64,000 nucleotides of DNA from Apoderus coryli (GCA_911728435.2 OU452213.1:1157834-1221833); one strand, 5' to 3'. Shown: positions 30,921-45,900, numbered from the stretch's first letter. Notes: generated from the sequence alone by a model not told the origin. Program-made: numbers and translations.

Positions 30921-33900
30921 TCATACTTTCTCCTCGCCGTTGTGCGGATAGGACGACCTGACAAACTATAAAAGAACATATTTCTAATAAACTAATTGAT
31001 ATTCATTAAAGCATAGATCCCCAATTAACGCAGAAAAGTTCATTTAAGGGCCAAAGTAAGAGAGACAGTTGATGCCTCTGTTGGAGAATTAAACGTAGCG
31101 TATGATGAATATCAATTTTAGCAACGTATACACTCCTTGTGTGCAAAGGACATGTTGTGCTGTCTTAAACATTATAATAATCAGGTTTCCCGCTTCTGTT
31201 CAATATTAGGTGAGGTGTAACGTATTTTGTTTGCTATATGGGCTTTATATACATAAACTACCCTATATTAATTAGGTGTATGAGTAGGTATATGATGCAC
31301 ACGCTATGTAGGTAGGTAGAGAGACAAGCCTGGGCTTCCCGCTAGAAGCCTCGCACTATAAATGTTTATTACGGAAATATGGGGTGATTCACGCTATTAT
31401 AGACAAATGAATACCAAAAAAACAAACCGCGTAACAGATTTTAACCAAATTTGGTACAAAAATACTATTGGACATGGCAAGGAGCTGATTAGATTTTGGG
31501 AAACATTGAGCGTAGGCAAGGGGTTTAAAAGAGGGTTCAAAAATAAAAAAAAATCATAGTTCTTAAACTTATCCGAAATACTGCATAATTTTTTACGCAT
31601 TTAATTGAATATAACCTAAAATATTGAACATAAAATATTAGACCACATTGGCGTCTGAAAATAGTGTAAAATGGGGTAAAAAAGATTAAAAAAAAAACGT
31701 ATTTTTTAAACATAGCAGAAATATTAACTATTTATTTATAGTTTTTATAGAATATAACCTATAAAATGTGTCATAAATAATTTACTTTCATAGGCGTTCG
31801 TAAATAGTGGAAAAGGGGTCAAAACATAAAAAATATATATTGCCTAAATATGGAATATTTTTTCATAGTTGTAATAGAATATAACCTAAAAAATGTTACA
31901 TAAATGAACTGGTTCTCTGAGAGTTTGGTGGAAAATCCCCATGGCAAGCACTGAATTGATGTTGGTACGTTCATAGGCGTAACCGCAAGGGGGGCTGCTA
32001 ATTAGTATTTAAAAGCAATCCCTCCCTCCATCGTGGTGGGGTACGTTTATTACAATTTAGTGGAGAAAGTATAGAATAAATATTAGTACCTTACGTACCG
32101 AAACCGTTGTCACAGTACATGAATTTGTCCGTCTACGGAACGTCGTGCTGGCGCGCCATTTTCGTTTAATTTGCGCCTGGACCTGAAATGCAGACAACAT
32201 AATATACAGGGTGTCCTATGGAAAATATATATTGTCAAATACGGTCTATTCAAATATCATAATACCAACCGCTTAGCACTTCCGGTTATACCGAGAGTAA
32301 AAATGCTAAAAAATGTTACATTGCCGATATTTCAAAAACTATGCATTTTCGAAATCAGTAACCTATTAGAAAGTTTCTTTAATTTTTAATGATACGTAAG
32401 ATAAAATTATAAAAATATACCTGTTCCATTTGAAAAAACTGACTTTCGACTGTTTTTATAACATCGTTTTCAGTATAATTTTTTGACCACCCTGTATGAA
32501 TAAATCAGAAAATGTCGGTCGTATCGGAAAAAGGAGACCTTATCTCATAAAAAAACGCCTGCAAAATGATTACTAAAGACTTCTTTATAAGAAAAAAATG
32601 TGATTATTATTGAGCCCTCAAATGTCAGTTTTGACATAAACCTTGATATACGTCAAAAATGGCCGGATTTAGGTATAGGACATGATACATGAATCATGTC
32701 TAGAATCTTATGTGGAATCCAAAAATGTGATAATATATAGGGTGTCCCATTTAAAATAACAAAGTTACTATCAACTTCCGGTATAACCGGAAGTGCTAAG
32801 CGGTTGGTATTATGATATTTGAATAGACCATATTTGGCAATACATATATATATATATATATAAGCCGCCACCATCTGAGTTTAATATCATTAAGTCTCAA
32901 TAAATAAAAATCTATAGGTACTTGGGTGATCATTTATAAACGCACATCCCCTATAACTTTGTTGTTTCACCCTGTAGAAGAAAATGTTAAATACAAAAGT
33001 TTTAGGGCTTAATGTAAACTATATTTACAGCATATTATTATTATTGTATATACAGGGTGTCCCAGTAACGCGTTAGAAATAACAGTTATATTTTTTAAAT
33101 GGAACACCCGGTATATTATATTATTATAGCCGTAAAACTTTTGTATTTAACATTTTCTGAGTTATAGGGGGTGTGCGTTTATAAATGGTCACCCAGTACG
33201 TTACTGATGGTGTCATAAAAAAATTAAATGGACTGGAACAGTGAATAATGATTGTGTACATACCTCGCCGTTACAGAAACAGAAAAGTATGGCTACACAG
33301 AGACCCTGCAACAAAACGAAACAAAAAAATTAACATGTGAATTATTTAGTAAGAAAACAGAGAAGGTATGGCGTTCGCAGGGGGTCCATTACGGAAATTA
33401 AGAACAAACAGCGTGCGTAATCACGTACATATAAATAGGGATCATAAAAAAATACATACTAAAAGGTTTTAATCAATCAGATTCGTTAAAAATATCGATA
33501 TATTCAACATTTGTATGAAATTTGGCTTGCTTGAGTTTGTTTGGAGGTTACGATCAGGAAATTGATTCTATTATTGCCAATGATACGTTTTCCAGAACTT
33601 TCGTGTTTCCAGAAAGCACTTCGTTCTTTCCAGATCGTCTGAACGTTGCTTTTCGAGGTGTAAGGGCTTTACCTACTAGTTGGGAATGTTCCAATAGCCC
33701 GAGTAATGAATGCCAATCTGAGTGCTCTGCCAAGTGTGGTACTTTTTCCTAATTTCACCAAAGAACAAATTGATGAGTAACAATCATAATTAACCGTTCT
33801 ACATTCCGCTAAACGTACAGTTACCTCGTCGCCAATTTGCCTGAATCTTATTTAAAATGTGCCCCATCTTGTCCGTGTCGGCTAGTATACGTGCATCAAT

Positions 33901-36900
33901 TATTATTACATTTGAAGTTTGCAGCCGCCTCTGTGCTGTTGTTTAAACTTCCAAAGTTTGATAAACAGGAGTTGAACCAAGTAGGTACTTTACCAGGTAT
34001 TTGTGGCCTAAGTTTTTAGTAGTTCTACTCAATAAGATAACGAAGTTATTAGAACTAAACACACAGTTGTTGTTTCATGAAAATTTAGGGTAAATACCTG
34101 AAATGATGTTGTAATGGCAGATACCAAATCGTACACATACTCCAATGGATGGCCTCCTTGAGGTCGGAATGGTGTTAAAAGGAAGTTTAAGCCGAGCAGA
34201 GGTACCAGAAGTAGTGTAGCCCTAGAAAATAATATTCATTACTTAAATCAAACACAACACCGCTATACATGGATGGACTTTTGAGCTTAGATACGAGGGT
34301 TGCCTTTTATATTTCGGGATTTGGCAACCCTGGTGTTGCAATCTGGCAACTGACAGCTCTATCGTAAAGTTAGACATTTTTGAGGTTATACGTAGGTACT
34401 CAGAACGTTTATACGAGCGCTATTTGTGTTGTTTACAGTAACTTAAAAGATTCAGGTCGTAGTTCACTCCAAGACGAATTTCGTAAAGGTCGTCCAAAAT
34501 CAGTTGTTGTTCCGAAAACCATTGATGTTGTGCGCGAACTGATATTGCAAGATCGTCATGTGACCTATCAAGAGATTGAGACAACCTTAGGCATTAGTGG
34601 GACCAGCATACATTCAATATTGTCAAAATTTTGTTTGTTGCTTATGGATAATCGTCGAAGTACTATTTGAGAAGTTGCTGGCGAAGATGTTGACTCATCC
34701 CAAGCAATTTCTTCGGAAGTTATGGCAGCTAAATTTGTTCTAAATTGCTAAATATTCACCTAAAGAATCGTCGCAGGTTTCCTCAGCAAGATCTTAACAC
34801 GAGCGTCGTCAAAATTTGATTAAGAAACAATGTCCAATTTTATAACATCGACATTTGGTTTCAATCAGGGAAATTCCGCCATTCATTTGGTGCAAACTGG
34901 CAATATATTCAACAAAACTCGAATCCGTTTTTTTATTATTTTACCTAAAAATGACTTATGTACGGTATAAAAATAATAAAAGAAGAAAAATTAAAATTCT
35001 TAGAGCGTACAACCAATAATATAACGATATGAAAAATGTCTTGGGGCTCATTGTGGAAAATGGGTCGTTAATATGTTACCCTTGGATTAATATTTAATTT
35101 TCTTGTGCCCTATTCCCGGGGATTTAATATAATATAAAATATCACAGAGAAAACTTCAGAGGCGTGACGAAAAATGTTCGCCAGTGGCCATCATGTTTAT
35201 AGAGACTGTCCATTTAGAGATAGAGATATATTTATTCACCATCTTATGTTACATAACATGTATAGTACGTCATAAAAGAACAAAAATTAAACAATCCAAG
35301 TTACAGCAAAGAAAGGCTTACAAACAAATTAAAAGGCAAGGAAGGCAAAGTAAGTAGTCCGTGTTCAACAAAATACTTTTTACAGCAGTCACGCCAACCG
35401 AGCCCCCACATTGTACGTAAACATCTCCTCTGTAGCTTGAAGATTTTCATTGCATGGGAACTATGTCCCCAGTTCAAAATACCATACGACATACGGGAAA
35501 CAAAATAACCATGATATACCGTCAACAGACTGGCGATTGAAACACTCTACGCAAGCCTTCTGATCAGATATATGACCCTGGACAGCGAGCACCCAAGTTC
35601 TCGAACATGACTCTCCCAGGTTAATTTAGGATCAAGATGAACCCCAAGGAACTTCACGCGAACATCGCTCTGAAGATCGATAGGCGCAGAACGCAATGTA
35701 AAGTTCATGCTCTGAGTTTTAGCCTGATTCAAGCTCAGTTCATTTGCCAGAAACCAATTGCCTATGTCAGTCTCAAGAGCATTAACCAACTCCCCTAAAG
35801 GGTCGTTTGGTCGATATCTAATCAGACTAGTTGTGTCGTCAGCAAAGAGGATTATATTTGACTCTTCTTGAAATTTGTATAAATCATTTACGTATATTAA
35901 AAACAATAAAGCTCCCAAAACCGACCCCTGGGGCACACCCCGTCCAACCCTTCGTCTCTCCGAGTATCGTCCTCCATACAAAACGTGCTGAAAACGATCG
36001 CTGAGATAAGAGCCAACCAAGTCAACACTGTCAACATCAAAGTTATAGTAAGAGAGTTTCTGAAGAAGTATCTCGTGTGAGACACTGTCAAAAGCCTTAG
36101 TGAGGTCATAAAAGGAAGCAAAGGTGTCACAGCCCCGCTCCATGCCATCCGAAACATATTCCAAAAGGTTATTAATTGCAAGAGTAGTAGATCTCTTATT
36201 ACGAAAGCCATATTGACCTTGCCTAAAGAGATTATTTGCTTCAAAATATTCAGTTATTTGATTTTTAATAATAGACTCAAAGATTTTCGAAAAAATTGGC
36301 AAGATCGATATTGGTCGATAGTTACTGGGATCATCAACCGATCCTTTATTTTTGTAGATTGGAATAACCCTTGCCTCCTTCAAGACCGCCGGAAATACAG
36401 CGTCACCAATGCAATGGTTTATCAACTTAGTAAGCGGCACACTAGCAGATTCTTTAAAGTCCCAATAATCCTAACATTAAGCTCATAACAATCCGAGCTT
36501 TTTGTGTTTTTCATACCTGATAGTTTTTCACGTACTTCATTAAAGGTTACCGTTCTCAAACTAAATCCAGCAGCTCTAGTGGGAGACATATATTTCTCAA
36601 AAGTGACCGATGTGGCTGGTAGCTGTTTTATGATATCATCAGCCGCAGTTGTAAAGTAGTCATTTAAAATATGCGCAGTCAAGTTCTCAGCTGTCCCGAG
36701 ATTTGGAGTTGATTCCCAATCCTTGACCAGTCTCCACACAGCAGCAGGCCTATTAATAGCGGATGCAATATACTCCTCATAAGCCCTTCTTTTGGCCTTA
36801 GAAAGTTCAGCTCGATATTGTTTTTTATAGTGTCTTAAGGCGACTTTAGATATAGACTGAGAATCCGATTTATGAATCAAATGCATGGTGCATAGCAGAT

Positions 36901-39900
36901 TTCTCATCCTACGGAAATCATCGCTGAACCAATTTATGCGACCCAGCGCTGATCCAGCAGTGACTGTTTTAGATTTAAGAGGAAAACAACTTTCAGCTGT
37001 ATTTGCAATGACATTAGTAAACGTTAGAAATCTACTATCAATGCTTATATTTTGATCATCGATAAAGTCCCAATTAATATTCTCGATTCGATTGTACAAG
37101 TTAAAAAGTCCGTATTGAGTTATGGGTCTGTAACTAATTTTTGCAACATGACATGACATTGCAGCAAAATAAATGACATTGCAGCACAATAAATCCAATG
37201 CGACGGTCGTTGGCAAGTTATTGAATTTTGATAAAATCACTAATTTACTTAAATTTCACTTTGATGCTATTTTTTATTGATGTGATCTTTTATACAAATA
37301 GAAGATAAATCAGTGGACCTAAGTGAGGGCCCTGAGTAACTTTCCCAGCTTTACTATTATATTTGCTGCAAAGCTTTAAGGGAAATTGTTACTATAAATC
37401 ACGGTTGGATCGCTTTGATAATAAAATTAAATTGCTTCAAATTCCATTTCAAAGTTCCGTCATATATTGGGTGGGTTCTTTCGTTTCAAAGGGTAAATAT
37501 GAACTGTCTCCAGTTTGATGTATGTGTACAACTTAAGGGAGCTTTTATCTGAGCTTTTATAGAATGCATGCGAGAAATTTTGGTATTTAAATTTGATTGA
37601 TCGGTTTATTGTAAGGTAAGTGAAACCACAAATAAATAAACGCGATCGTTATGTTTTTAAGTTATGATAGATCAATCTTTGTATTCGGAAAATAAACGTA
37701 CAGGGTGGTGCCGTAATCGGAGCGTGGCTAACTTGATTAGTTTTCTTTATACGGGGCGATTTTCTTTTTTCCTTTATATTTCGATTGTTATTAGAGTTAC
37801 GGGAAAACTGTTTTTTATAAAAGTTAGAGATAATTTAATGCTTAATGTAGTGGCGTATCAATATTTTTTTTCGAAGTCCAATTGTTCAAGATATCGGTAT
37901 CAACTTTGTTTTCTTAAATGGGACATCCTATATATTAAAGCGTCACTAGATTCCAAATTTCATTCCCTTTAACTAACTTAATAAAAATAAATAAAAACCA
38001 TCTAACGATGCAATTAATGATATTATATCTAATAATATAACTGGTCCAAAAAGGCGTACCACAGACCGTCAAGATAGACGCTTCAGAAAACTAGCTCTGT
38101 GTCTCCATTAACCACAGATCAGGGTGTCAAAATTTGATTTAAAAAAAAAACATATTTCTCAATAACTTTTAGAAGAATTAAGTTAATTATTTAGAGTAAA
38201 ACTTTAAGAAGAAATAAGTCTTGAAGAAAGCTCTTCATCTAATAGTTACTACTTATTTATTTTGCACAAAATATCTTGCAAACAATCTACAGAAATCTTC
38301 ACCAGTGTGGATCAATGAAAACATGTTTACTTCGGTATAGAAGTAATACCATAAACAAAATCCCTTGTGGGATCTCTCCTGGAAAGATATTCAATACCCT
38401 TCAATCCTTTAATCAACATTTATTTAAGATCATATCAGAAACTATTACACAACAAACATACAAGGCCGGATAGGTCGATCTACTATTATAGGGATATGTA
38501 GTGAAAGCACACAATAAGGCTATAATGAAGTTGACCCCTTTTTGATACAAGTAGATCCCAACTTGTAGCTACTCTATTTCACTGTGTGTATACAGGGTGT
38601 CCTACGGTGGCAACCCATTAGATTATTTCAGAAACTACTTCGAATTGAATTTTGAAAATTTCAGTGTCTATATTGTCAAATATGCTCTACTCAAATAATA
38701 TAATAGCAACGGCATAGCACTTCCGGTTATACCGGAAGTTGATGACAACTTTGTTATTTTAAATAGAACACTCTATATATTATTACATTTTTGGATTCTA
38801 AATAAGATTTCAGACATATTTTATGTATCATGTCCTATACCTAACGTCAGTCGTTTTTGGCTTATATCAAGATTTATGTCAAAATTGACAGTTTAGGGCT
38901 CCATAAGAATTCCGTTTTTTCCTTGTAAATCAGTATTTAATAATTATTTTGCAGGTATTTTCTTATCAGGTGGGATCTTCTTTTTTGAATTGACAAGACA
39001 TTTTCTGATTCGTTGTTACAGGGTGGTCAAAAAATTATATTGAAAATGGTTCAAGAAAAACAGTTGAAAGTCAATTTTTTCAAATAGAATGCGTATATTA
39101 TTATTATTTTAACTTCCATAACATTAAAAAATAATACAATTTTGTAATAGGTTATCATTTTCTAAAATGCATAGTTTTCGAAATATCGTCATTTTAAATT
39201 TTTCTGCAGCGTCTACCGTTATAATAAAAATGAAAAATACTTATTGATATTATAAATTTATTATTAATTCATGGAGAATAAAATAAAGTGATAGTTTGTG
39301 CATCCTGTAGAGTATTTAACGAGAGAAACCCCCATTTGCTAACGATGACTAGAGAAATTAGGAAGAATTTTGAGAAATCATTTCGAGCAGGTTGGGAGGT
39401 ATACAAATCAAGTATTACAACGAACTAAGACTAAAATTTAAAATAATACAGCAGAAATGAACAGAAGATCAAACTAAATAAATTTTCAACTAAAAAAAGT
39501 TAATCAACTAACGATAACAAAACTAATTTAATTGTTCGATATGACCCCCATTTAGTCTTAAACACTTATTTACCTGTTCAATAAATTCACTCGTGACAGC
39601 TCGTGCAATTTGGACTACAGGTAAGGCTTAGAATGAAGTTCGGATGCGTCCTACTAATTCTTCTTGTCAGACAAATTTAAAATGACGATATTTCGAAAAC
39701 TATGCATTTTGGAAAATGATAACCTATTACAAAATTGCATTATTTTTTAATGCTAAGGAAGATAAAATAATAATAATATACCCATTCCATTTGAAAAAAT
39801 TGACTTTCAACTGTTTTTCTTGAACCGTTTTCAATATAATTTTTTGACCACCCTGTATAAACTAATCAGAAAATATCTTGTCAATTCGAAAAAGAAGATC

Positions 39901-42900
39901 CCACCTGATAAGAAAATACCTGCAAAATAATTATTAAATACTGATTTACAAGGAAAAAACGGAATTCTTATGGAGCCCTAAACTGTCAATTTTGACATAA
40001 ATCTTGATATAAGTCAAAAACGACTGACGTTAGGTATAGGACATGATACATGAAATATGTCTGAAATCTTATTTAGAATCCAAAAATGTAATAATATATA
40101 GGGTGTTCCATTTAAAATAACAAAGTTGCCATCAACTTCCGGTATAACAGGAAGCGCTATGCCGTTGCTATTATATTATTTGAGTAGAGCATATTTGACA
40201 ATATAAATACTGAAATTTTCAAAATTCAATTCGAAGTAGTTTCTGAAATAATCTAATGGGTTGCCACCGTAGGACACCCTGTATACAGTGTGGACAACGA
40301 ATAATGTCTGGAAAAGCCATGATTTGTGAACATTGAAAGCCTTGGTAAAACATTGATATCAAGAAAACTGTTTAGGGTTGTTAACTAGTCTTTATATTAT
40401 ATTAGGGCATTGAATAAGACCGTAGGTTATGAACGATCGCTGTACTTTTAAAGGCCTTTAAATGGTGAGAATGTCCGACTAGGATCTCTCAGTTTGATCC
40501 TGGATAATGCGGGAGAGGGAATCTGTGCTTCTTCTTGCTGGAGGACCAGTGTCTGCTGATATCCCTCAATTGTCAATTGTCTCGAAATTTAAAAAAGGAG
40601 ATAAACTATCGGGGCGGATTCTTTAACCTTCATAGACTGCAAGGTGGGACGAAAATCGTATCCTCATCAGTCAGTAATAGGTTAGTGAAAATCATAATTT
40701 TCGAGCCAACACCCGTAGACCTACAGCACTTACCTCATCATTTTGTGATGCGATATAAGCCGCAGAGCAATGATACAGTCTCATGCGGTGGGTATTTTAG
40801 TATATCAAAAATCTGTTACGCGATTAAAGCTACGTTCACACTACCATTACTCATATACAGCTTTTAGCTAAAAATTAATTTATCCTACCAAACGACGACG
40901 CAGGGTTTATTTCTATAAGTTTAATTTCCCAGTTGGAAGTTTTCTGCGTAAAATATTTCGATTGCATACCTCAATGCTTGTAGCGTTGATCTCGACGCTC
41001 CAGACCCGTGTCCATCATTAGCTGGACCGCCACGAAGTTTTAAAACCACCACCCGCACAATGTTTATGAGAAAAATTAGGTTTAAACTAATTGTTGCTGC
41101 TACGGGAATTTGGTGGATAATGTCGAATCGGGATTCCTTTATCCAACACCTGGAATGGAATAGAAACATTATTATTATTAGAAAAGAACCAAATGTTGAC
41201 AAAACTCGATTTTATTATTCAGAATAGTGACCTTCGAGGCAATACAACGAGTATATAAGAGCATTTCTTCATCGTTAGATTCGACAAACCTTCCCGATTC
41301 TAGTGGATCTTCGAAATCTTCAAGACATTACCGTCTTTGTCTCCAAGATTATTTCCGGTCTGCATTGGTTCTTCATCCACAATTTCATCTGAATCATCAA
41401 CTTCCTCGTAGGTTTTTTCTTCCACATTGGAGCATGTTTCAGAACCATGACAATTTGAACATAAATTTGTGCATTTTAAACCATGTTTTCGGCGCGTTGA
41501 TGTTGTGATGAATTTTGAGGTTATGTGAAAAAAGTGTCGATACAAAAGTTGTAGATCTTTTTATTACCTACAATTTTGCCATTTAACTTTTTTTCATAGG
41601 ACTTGCAGTTTTAGCGGAAATCGAGATTAACCGTTTTTTACTCTTCAATCAGAAATCAGTAGGTATTTTCATTTTTTTATTTGCAAACGGTCTATCAAAC
41701 GAAAAAAAGTATAGTCTTTCTTTTTGTTGCAAATTGAACAATTATTCTCGAAATAATTTTTGCTTCTAAAAAAGGCAGTGGCGTCCATATTTTTCATTGA
41801 AAATGTGCGAAGATGTGTCCGTACGCACGCCACTGGTTGAAGTAAAATAATAATTTTTCCGTAAAACAATGTATCGATATTATCTATCCAAACATGCCAA
41901 ATTTCATTTAAATATCTAAAGTAGTTTCAAAAATATTATTAAATTTAAAATTAATTAATAAAAACCGGATCGCCCTGTATATACATGGTTTAGGTTAGGT
42001 TTAGGAATAATGGATTAAAATTTAGTACATTTCTCTGGGGTTATTGAGAATTGGGTGGTACATTTTTAGGGTTTGTACCTACTGAATTTGAGCCAATCGA
42101 AATTTTTTGTGCGCCGCCTATGCTTTCTATTAAATAATAATTTAGAAGCTTTGTTTCCAATAAATTAACCTAGAAAACTACTTTATTCAAAAATTAGAAA
42201 TAAAAAAAAACGGAAGAACGGCTGGGATTTGAACCCAGGACTTTCCGGACGCATGATGCACTCTACCACTTTGCTACATTCTAAATATATATAGTAGTTT
42301 GGTAAAATTTCCAGAATCTGTTTCGTGAGATATCTTTTAGATTATCTTGCCGATTTCACGTATTTAGTAGTGTAATTAAAATAATTTCCCTTAAAATTAG
42401 AGATTTCCAGAAGTTAAACGGTATTTAACTGGTAAGAGAGAAAAAAGAAAGAAAAAAATATTTAACGTACAAAAAATAATAAAAGATTCACCTTTTTAGA
42501 TTACTCGGTCGTAGTAGGATGTATATGGAAGTGAACATAAAAAAGAACGTCGGTCGTGCTTATAGTATAGAACCCCATGGAAATGAAGTTGAGACCCCGT
42601 TGTTGTAATTTCAAGCTTTTTAGCTGGAAGCAGACAAAAACGAATTTGCAGATTGGAAAAAAGTTTCCCCCGGATATTTATAGTCAAAAACAGCACATAA
42701 AGTTGTGTTTCCTTATGAAATTGTACTAAACAAAAATTATATTATTATAAGTTACAAATTGTATATTTCAGTGGATAAAGACAGCCTGCACCAACAAAGT
42801 TGGTCGCAAAATGTTTGGCAATACTTGCCAGCACCAATAACAGAACTTGTTTGTGTTTATTTTATTTGTTACGTTCTTTTCGTCAGAAAGTTAAAGCCAA

Positions 42901-45900
42901 GCCTCAAATTTCATCCAATCACCTGTGGATTACAGCGATAATACCCTACATGTGCTGTTTTCAGTTTGGTGTTTTTTTTATTAAAAATTAATTAAACGTC
43001 AAACTGACAACTGGTTTAAAAATATCGCGAAGATTTGGTATTGCATCTAACGATGCAATTTATGATATTATATTTAATAATATACCAAAAAATACAACCA
43101 AATCAAACAAATATGTATGGAAAATATTTCTCGAGTTTTGTGCGACCAGAGAGTTGCTCAAGGATAATAGCCCCCGGCCTGTGGCCTTGGGCTATTATCA
43201 AGCAACACGCTTTTGGCATTCTCTATGACAAAATTATCTCGGTATTATCAAGACCCTAGGGGTACGTAAAGTAGTAAGTAAAGTAGAGCGAGTTTTTAAG
43301 TGACGAGGCCATGAACGCACATATAGGTAGTGCTTCAAAATGGCACCTAGATTCAGATCTTTATGCTACGCCGCTGTTTTCCGTCTTCTGGCAGATAATT
43401 TATAATATTACTTAGATGAGAATTAATTTTAAAATAACTTTAATGAGTTTTTTCATTTTCTCTTTGAGATGGAAGGATTTAATTATGAAAAATTGGTGTC
43501 CTATATTAGAGTTTTTATATTTCTCTTCTGGCAAACACAAAGGGTTGTTATTAAATTTTCACCTACAGGGCGAATCATTTTTGTCTCACTAAAAATCACG
43601 TTGAACGTTGGTGATCATGATTGTGCACTCAATATGTACATCTTCTTCTTTTCATGCCGTCTTCTCACAGAAGGTTGGCGACCACTTTTCTAAATTCTTC
43701 TCTGTCTTTTGCAACATGGAACAGTTCTCCAACGCTGAGATTTGTCCACTCTCTAATGTTTCGGAGCCAGGATTTTCTCTTTCTGCCGATACCCTTCTAC
43801 CCCTCAATTCTGCCCTGCATAATATTTTGTAACAGTAGATATTTGTCATTGCGTAATATGTGTCCTATGTACGATGTTTTTCTTATCTTAATGATTGTGA
43901 GCAGTTTTCGTTTTCGGTCGATGCGTCTCAACACTTCGTCGTTGGTTATCCTATCAGTCCAAGGTATCTTCAGAATGCGCCTATAGAGCCACATCTCAAA
44001 TGCTTCGAGCTTTTTAATCATTTGAGTCTTTAGCGTCCAAGTTGCCACTCCACGAATCTCAATCTGATGCCAAGATTTAGATTTCTGTTTGTAAGCATTG
44101 TGGAATATTTCATAAATGCCTTTCGAGCCATTTCAATTCTGATCTTAATTTCCTGATCAGGGTCCATTTCAGAATTTATGACAGAGCCGAGATATTTGTA
44201 TTTTTGGACCTGCTCTATTCTGTTTCCATTTACTGTGAGAATAGGGTTAATATTTTGGTTTTTGCTTATGACCATCATTTTAGTTTTCTGCGTGTTTATA
44301 GTGAGTCCCACCTCTTCACACTCTCGACTGACTCCTTCCAACAGGGTTTGAAGATCTTCTGCACTCTCCGTCATTATGGCAGTATCATCGGCGAACCTTA
44401 GGTTGTTAACCAATGCCCCTCCAATGTTTACCCCCTCAGGTCTCTCGTTAAGTGCTTTTTGAAATACAGACTGAGAGTATAGATTGAACAGTTGTGGGGA
44501 TAGAACGCAGCCTTGACGAACTCCTTTTTGAATTTCGACTTCATCAGTCTCGATGTCCCCAACTCGAACTACTTCCGTTTGATTGTAGTAGATATTTTTT
44601 TATTAATTGTATATCATTTGGGTCCAATGTGATGCTCTTTAAGTTCTCTATGAGTTTGTCGTGTTGGACTTTATCGAAGGCCTTTTGGAAGTCAATGAAA
44701 CAGACGTACACATCTTTATTGTATTCTCTACATTTCTGTAGCAGTACTGTGATGGCAAATAAAGCTTCCCTAGTTCCTAAACCCTCTCTAAAGCCAAACT
44801 GCGTCTCATCCAGTTGTTCTTCGCATTTTCGATATATTCTCTGTTGGATTATTTTTAAGAGTACTTTCAAGGTATCACTCATCAGACTGATCAACCGATA
44901 CTCATCACAGGACTTGGGGTTGTTCTTATAATTCTTAATATGTACATATTTAACAATTTATCATAATAGGAGTGCAAAAATGTTATACCAAAACGATTTG
45001 CGATGCAAAATTCATTCTACAAATAAGCTTAAAACAAAATTAATGTGGAATAATTAGTATCTATGAAATGTCCGTCAATAAAGTGGTATGTAATTAATTT
45101 TGCAATTGGAATAGAATTCAGTATAGTATAAAGCAAAAAATACGTTCTGTTCTTTTATCTTTTACATTTTCCCAAATTTTTTAGTTTTATTTTTGATCGG
45201 ATTCAATTATTTATTTCTGCTCGTAATTTAATTTAAGGATTTCTGGGGAGGCATTCGTTAAGAGGTCATCAGATAACGAAGAGTAATCTTTCTGTCTTTT
45301 AAATCTCCGTGTGAAAGTGGATTTAAACACATTTAAGCTAAAGGCAAATAATGATGTAGTAGGTATCATGTTGAACATGAACACAAAGGAACGATATAAT
45401 TAAAACTGTTTCGCCGAATAGAACTTCATCGAGACTGATGGCGCAGTCACAGAAATCGCGAAACCATGACTGCTTTAACAATTGTTGATGATTTTTAGGT
45501 GAAATCTAATTCCTGTTTAAAGACGGGGTACGAATTCGACACCTGTCATACTCAAGAAGCAGCAGCAAGTTGAATAAAGTATTTTAACCATCTAATTATG
45601 ATTCAAAACTTGTTCCCTTATTTAAAATAGATCTGTCATAATACAAGGTGAGTCACCAGGGAATTTTATGGCGAAACTGTAGGAACATTATGTAGGTTTA
45701 CTAAGAGCACATTTTTTTAACGGGCCCTTGATATAGCAACAAGCTGGACTTTGGAACAGGGACTAAGAATGAGCCCGTCAAAGTCAGCAATGATCGCTTT
45801 CACCAGGAGGAAGAAAATAGAGGGACTAGGACCACTGTACCTTCAAGGTGAAATCGTAAAAATGTCCGGGGAGGTAAAGTATTTAGGGGTAGATGATGCA

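Larger units (their letters stand above)
41546..43640. other. GPCR intron, mostly unassigned AT-rich DNA
   Basis: Contains a tRNA-like sequence (42213-42284), a strong hairpin (43153-43206), and a 40-bp segment (43047-43086) shared with 38003-38043. Small open frames here show no protein features. Confidence 0.45.

Noticed and set aside
40921..41202. A standalone 93-aa membrane protein
   Set aside because: Splice sites and phases show that only 40970-41149 is coding, as the TM5 exon of the class B GPCR.
41227..41508. 93-aa plus-strand frame
   Set aside because: Antisense of the CXC-like fragment and of intron DNA next to the GPCR exon.
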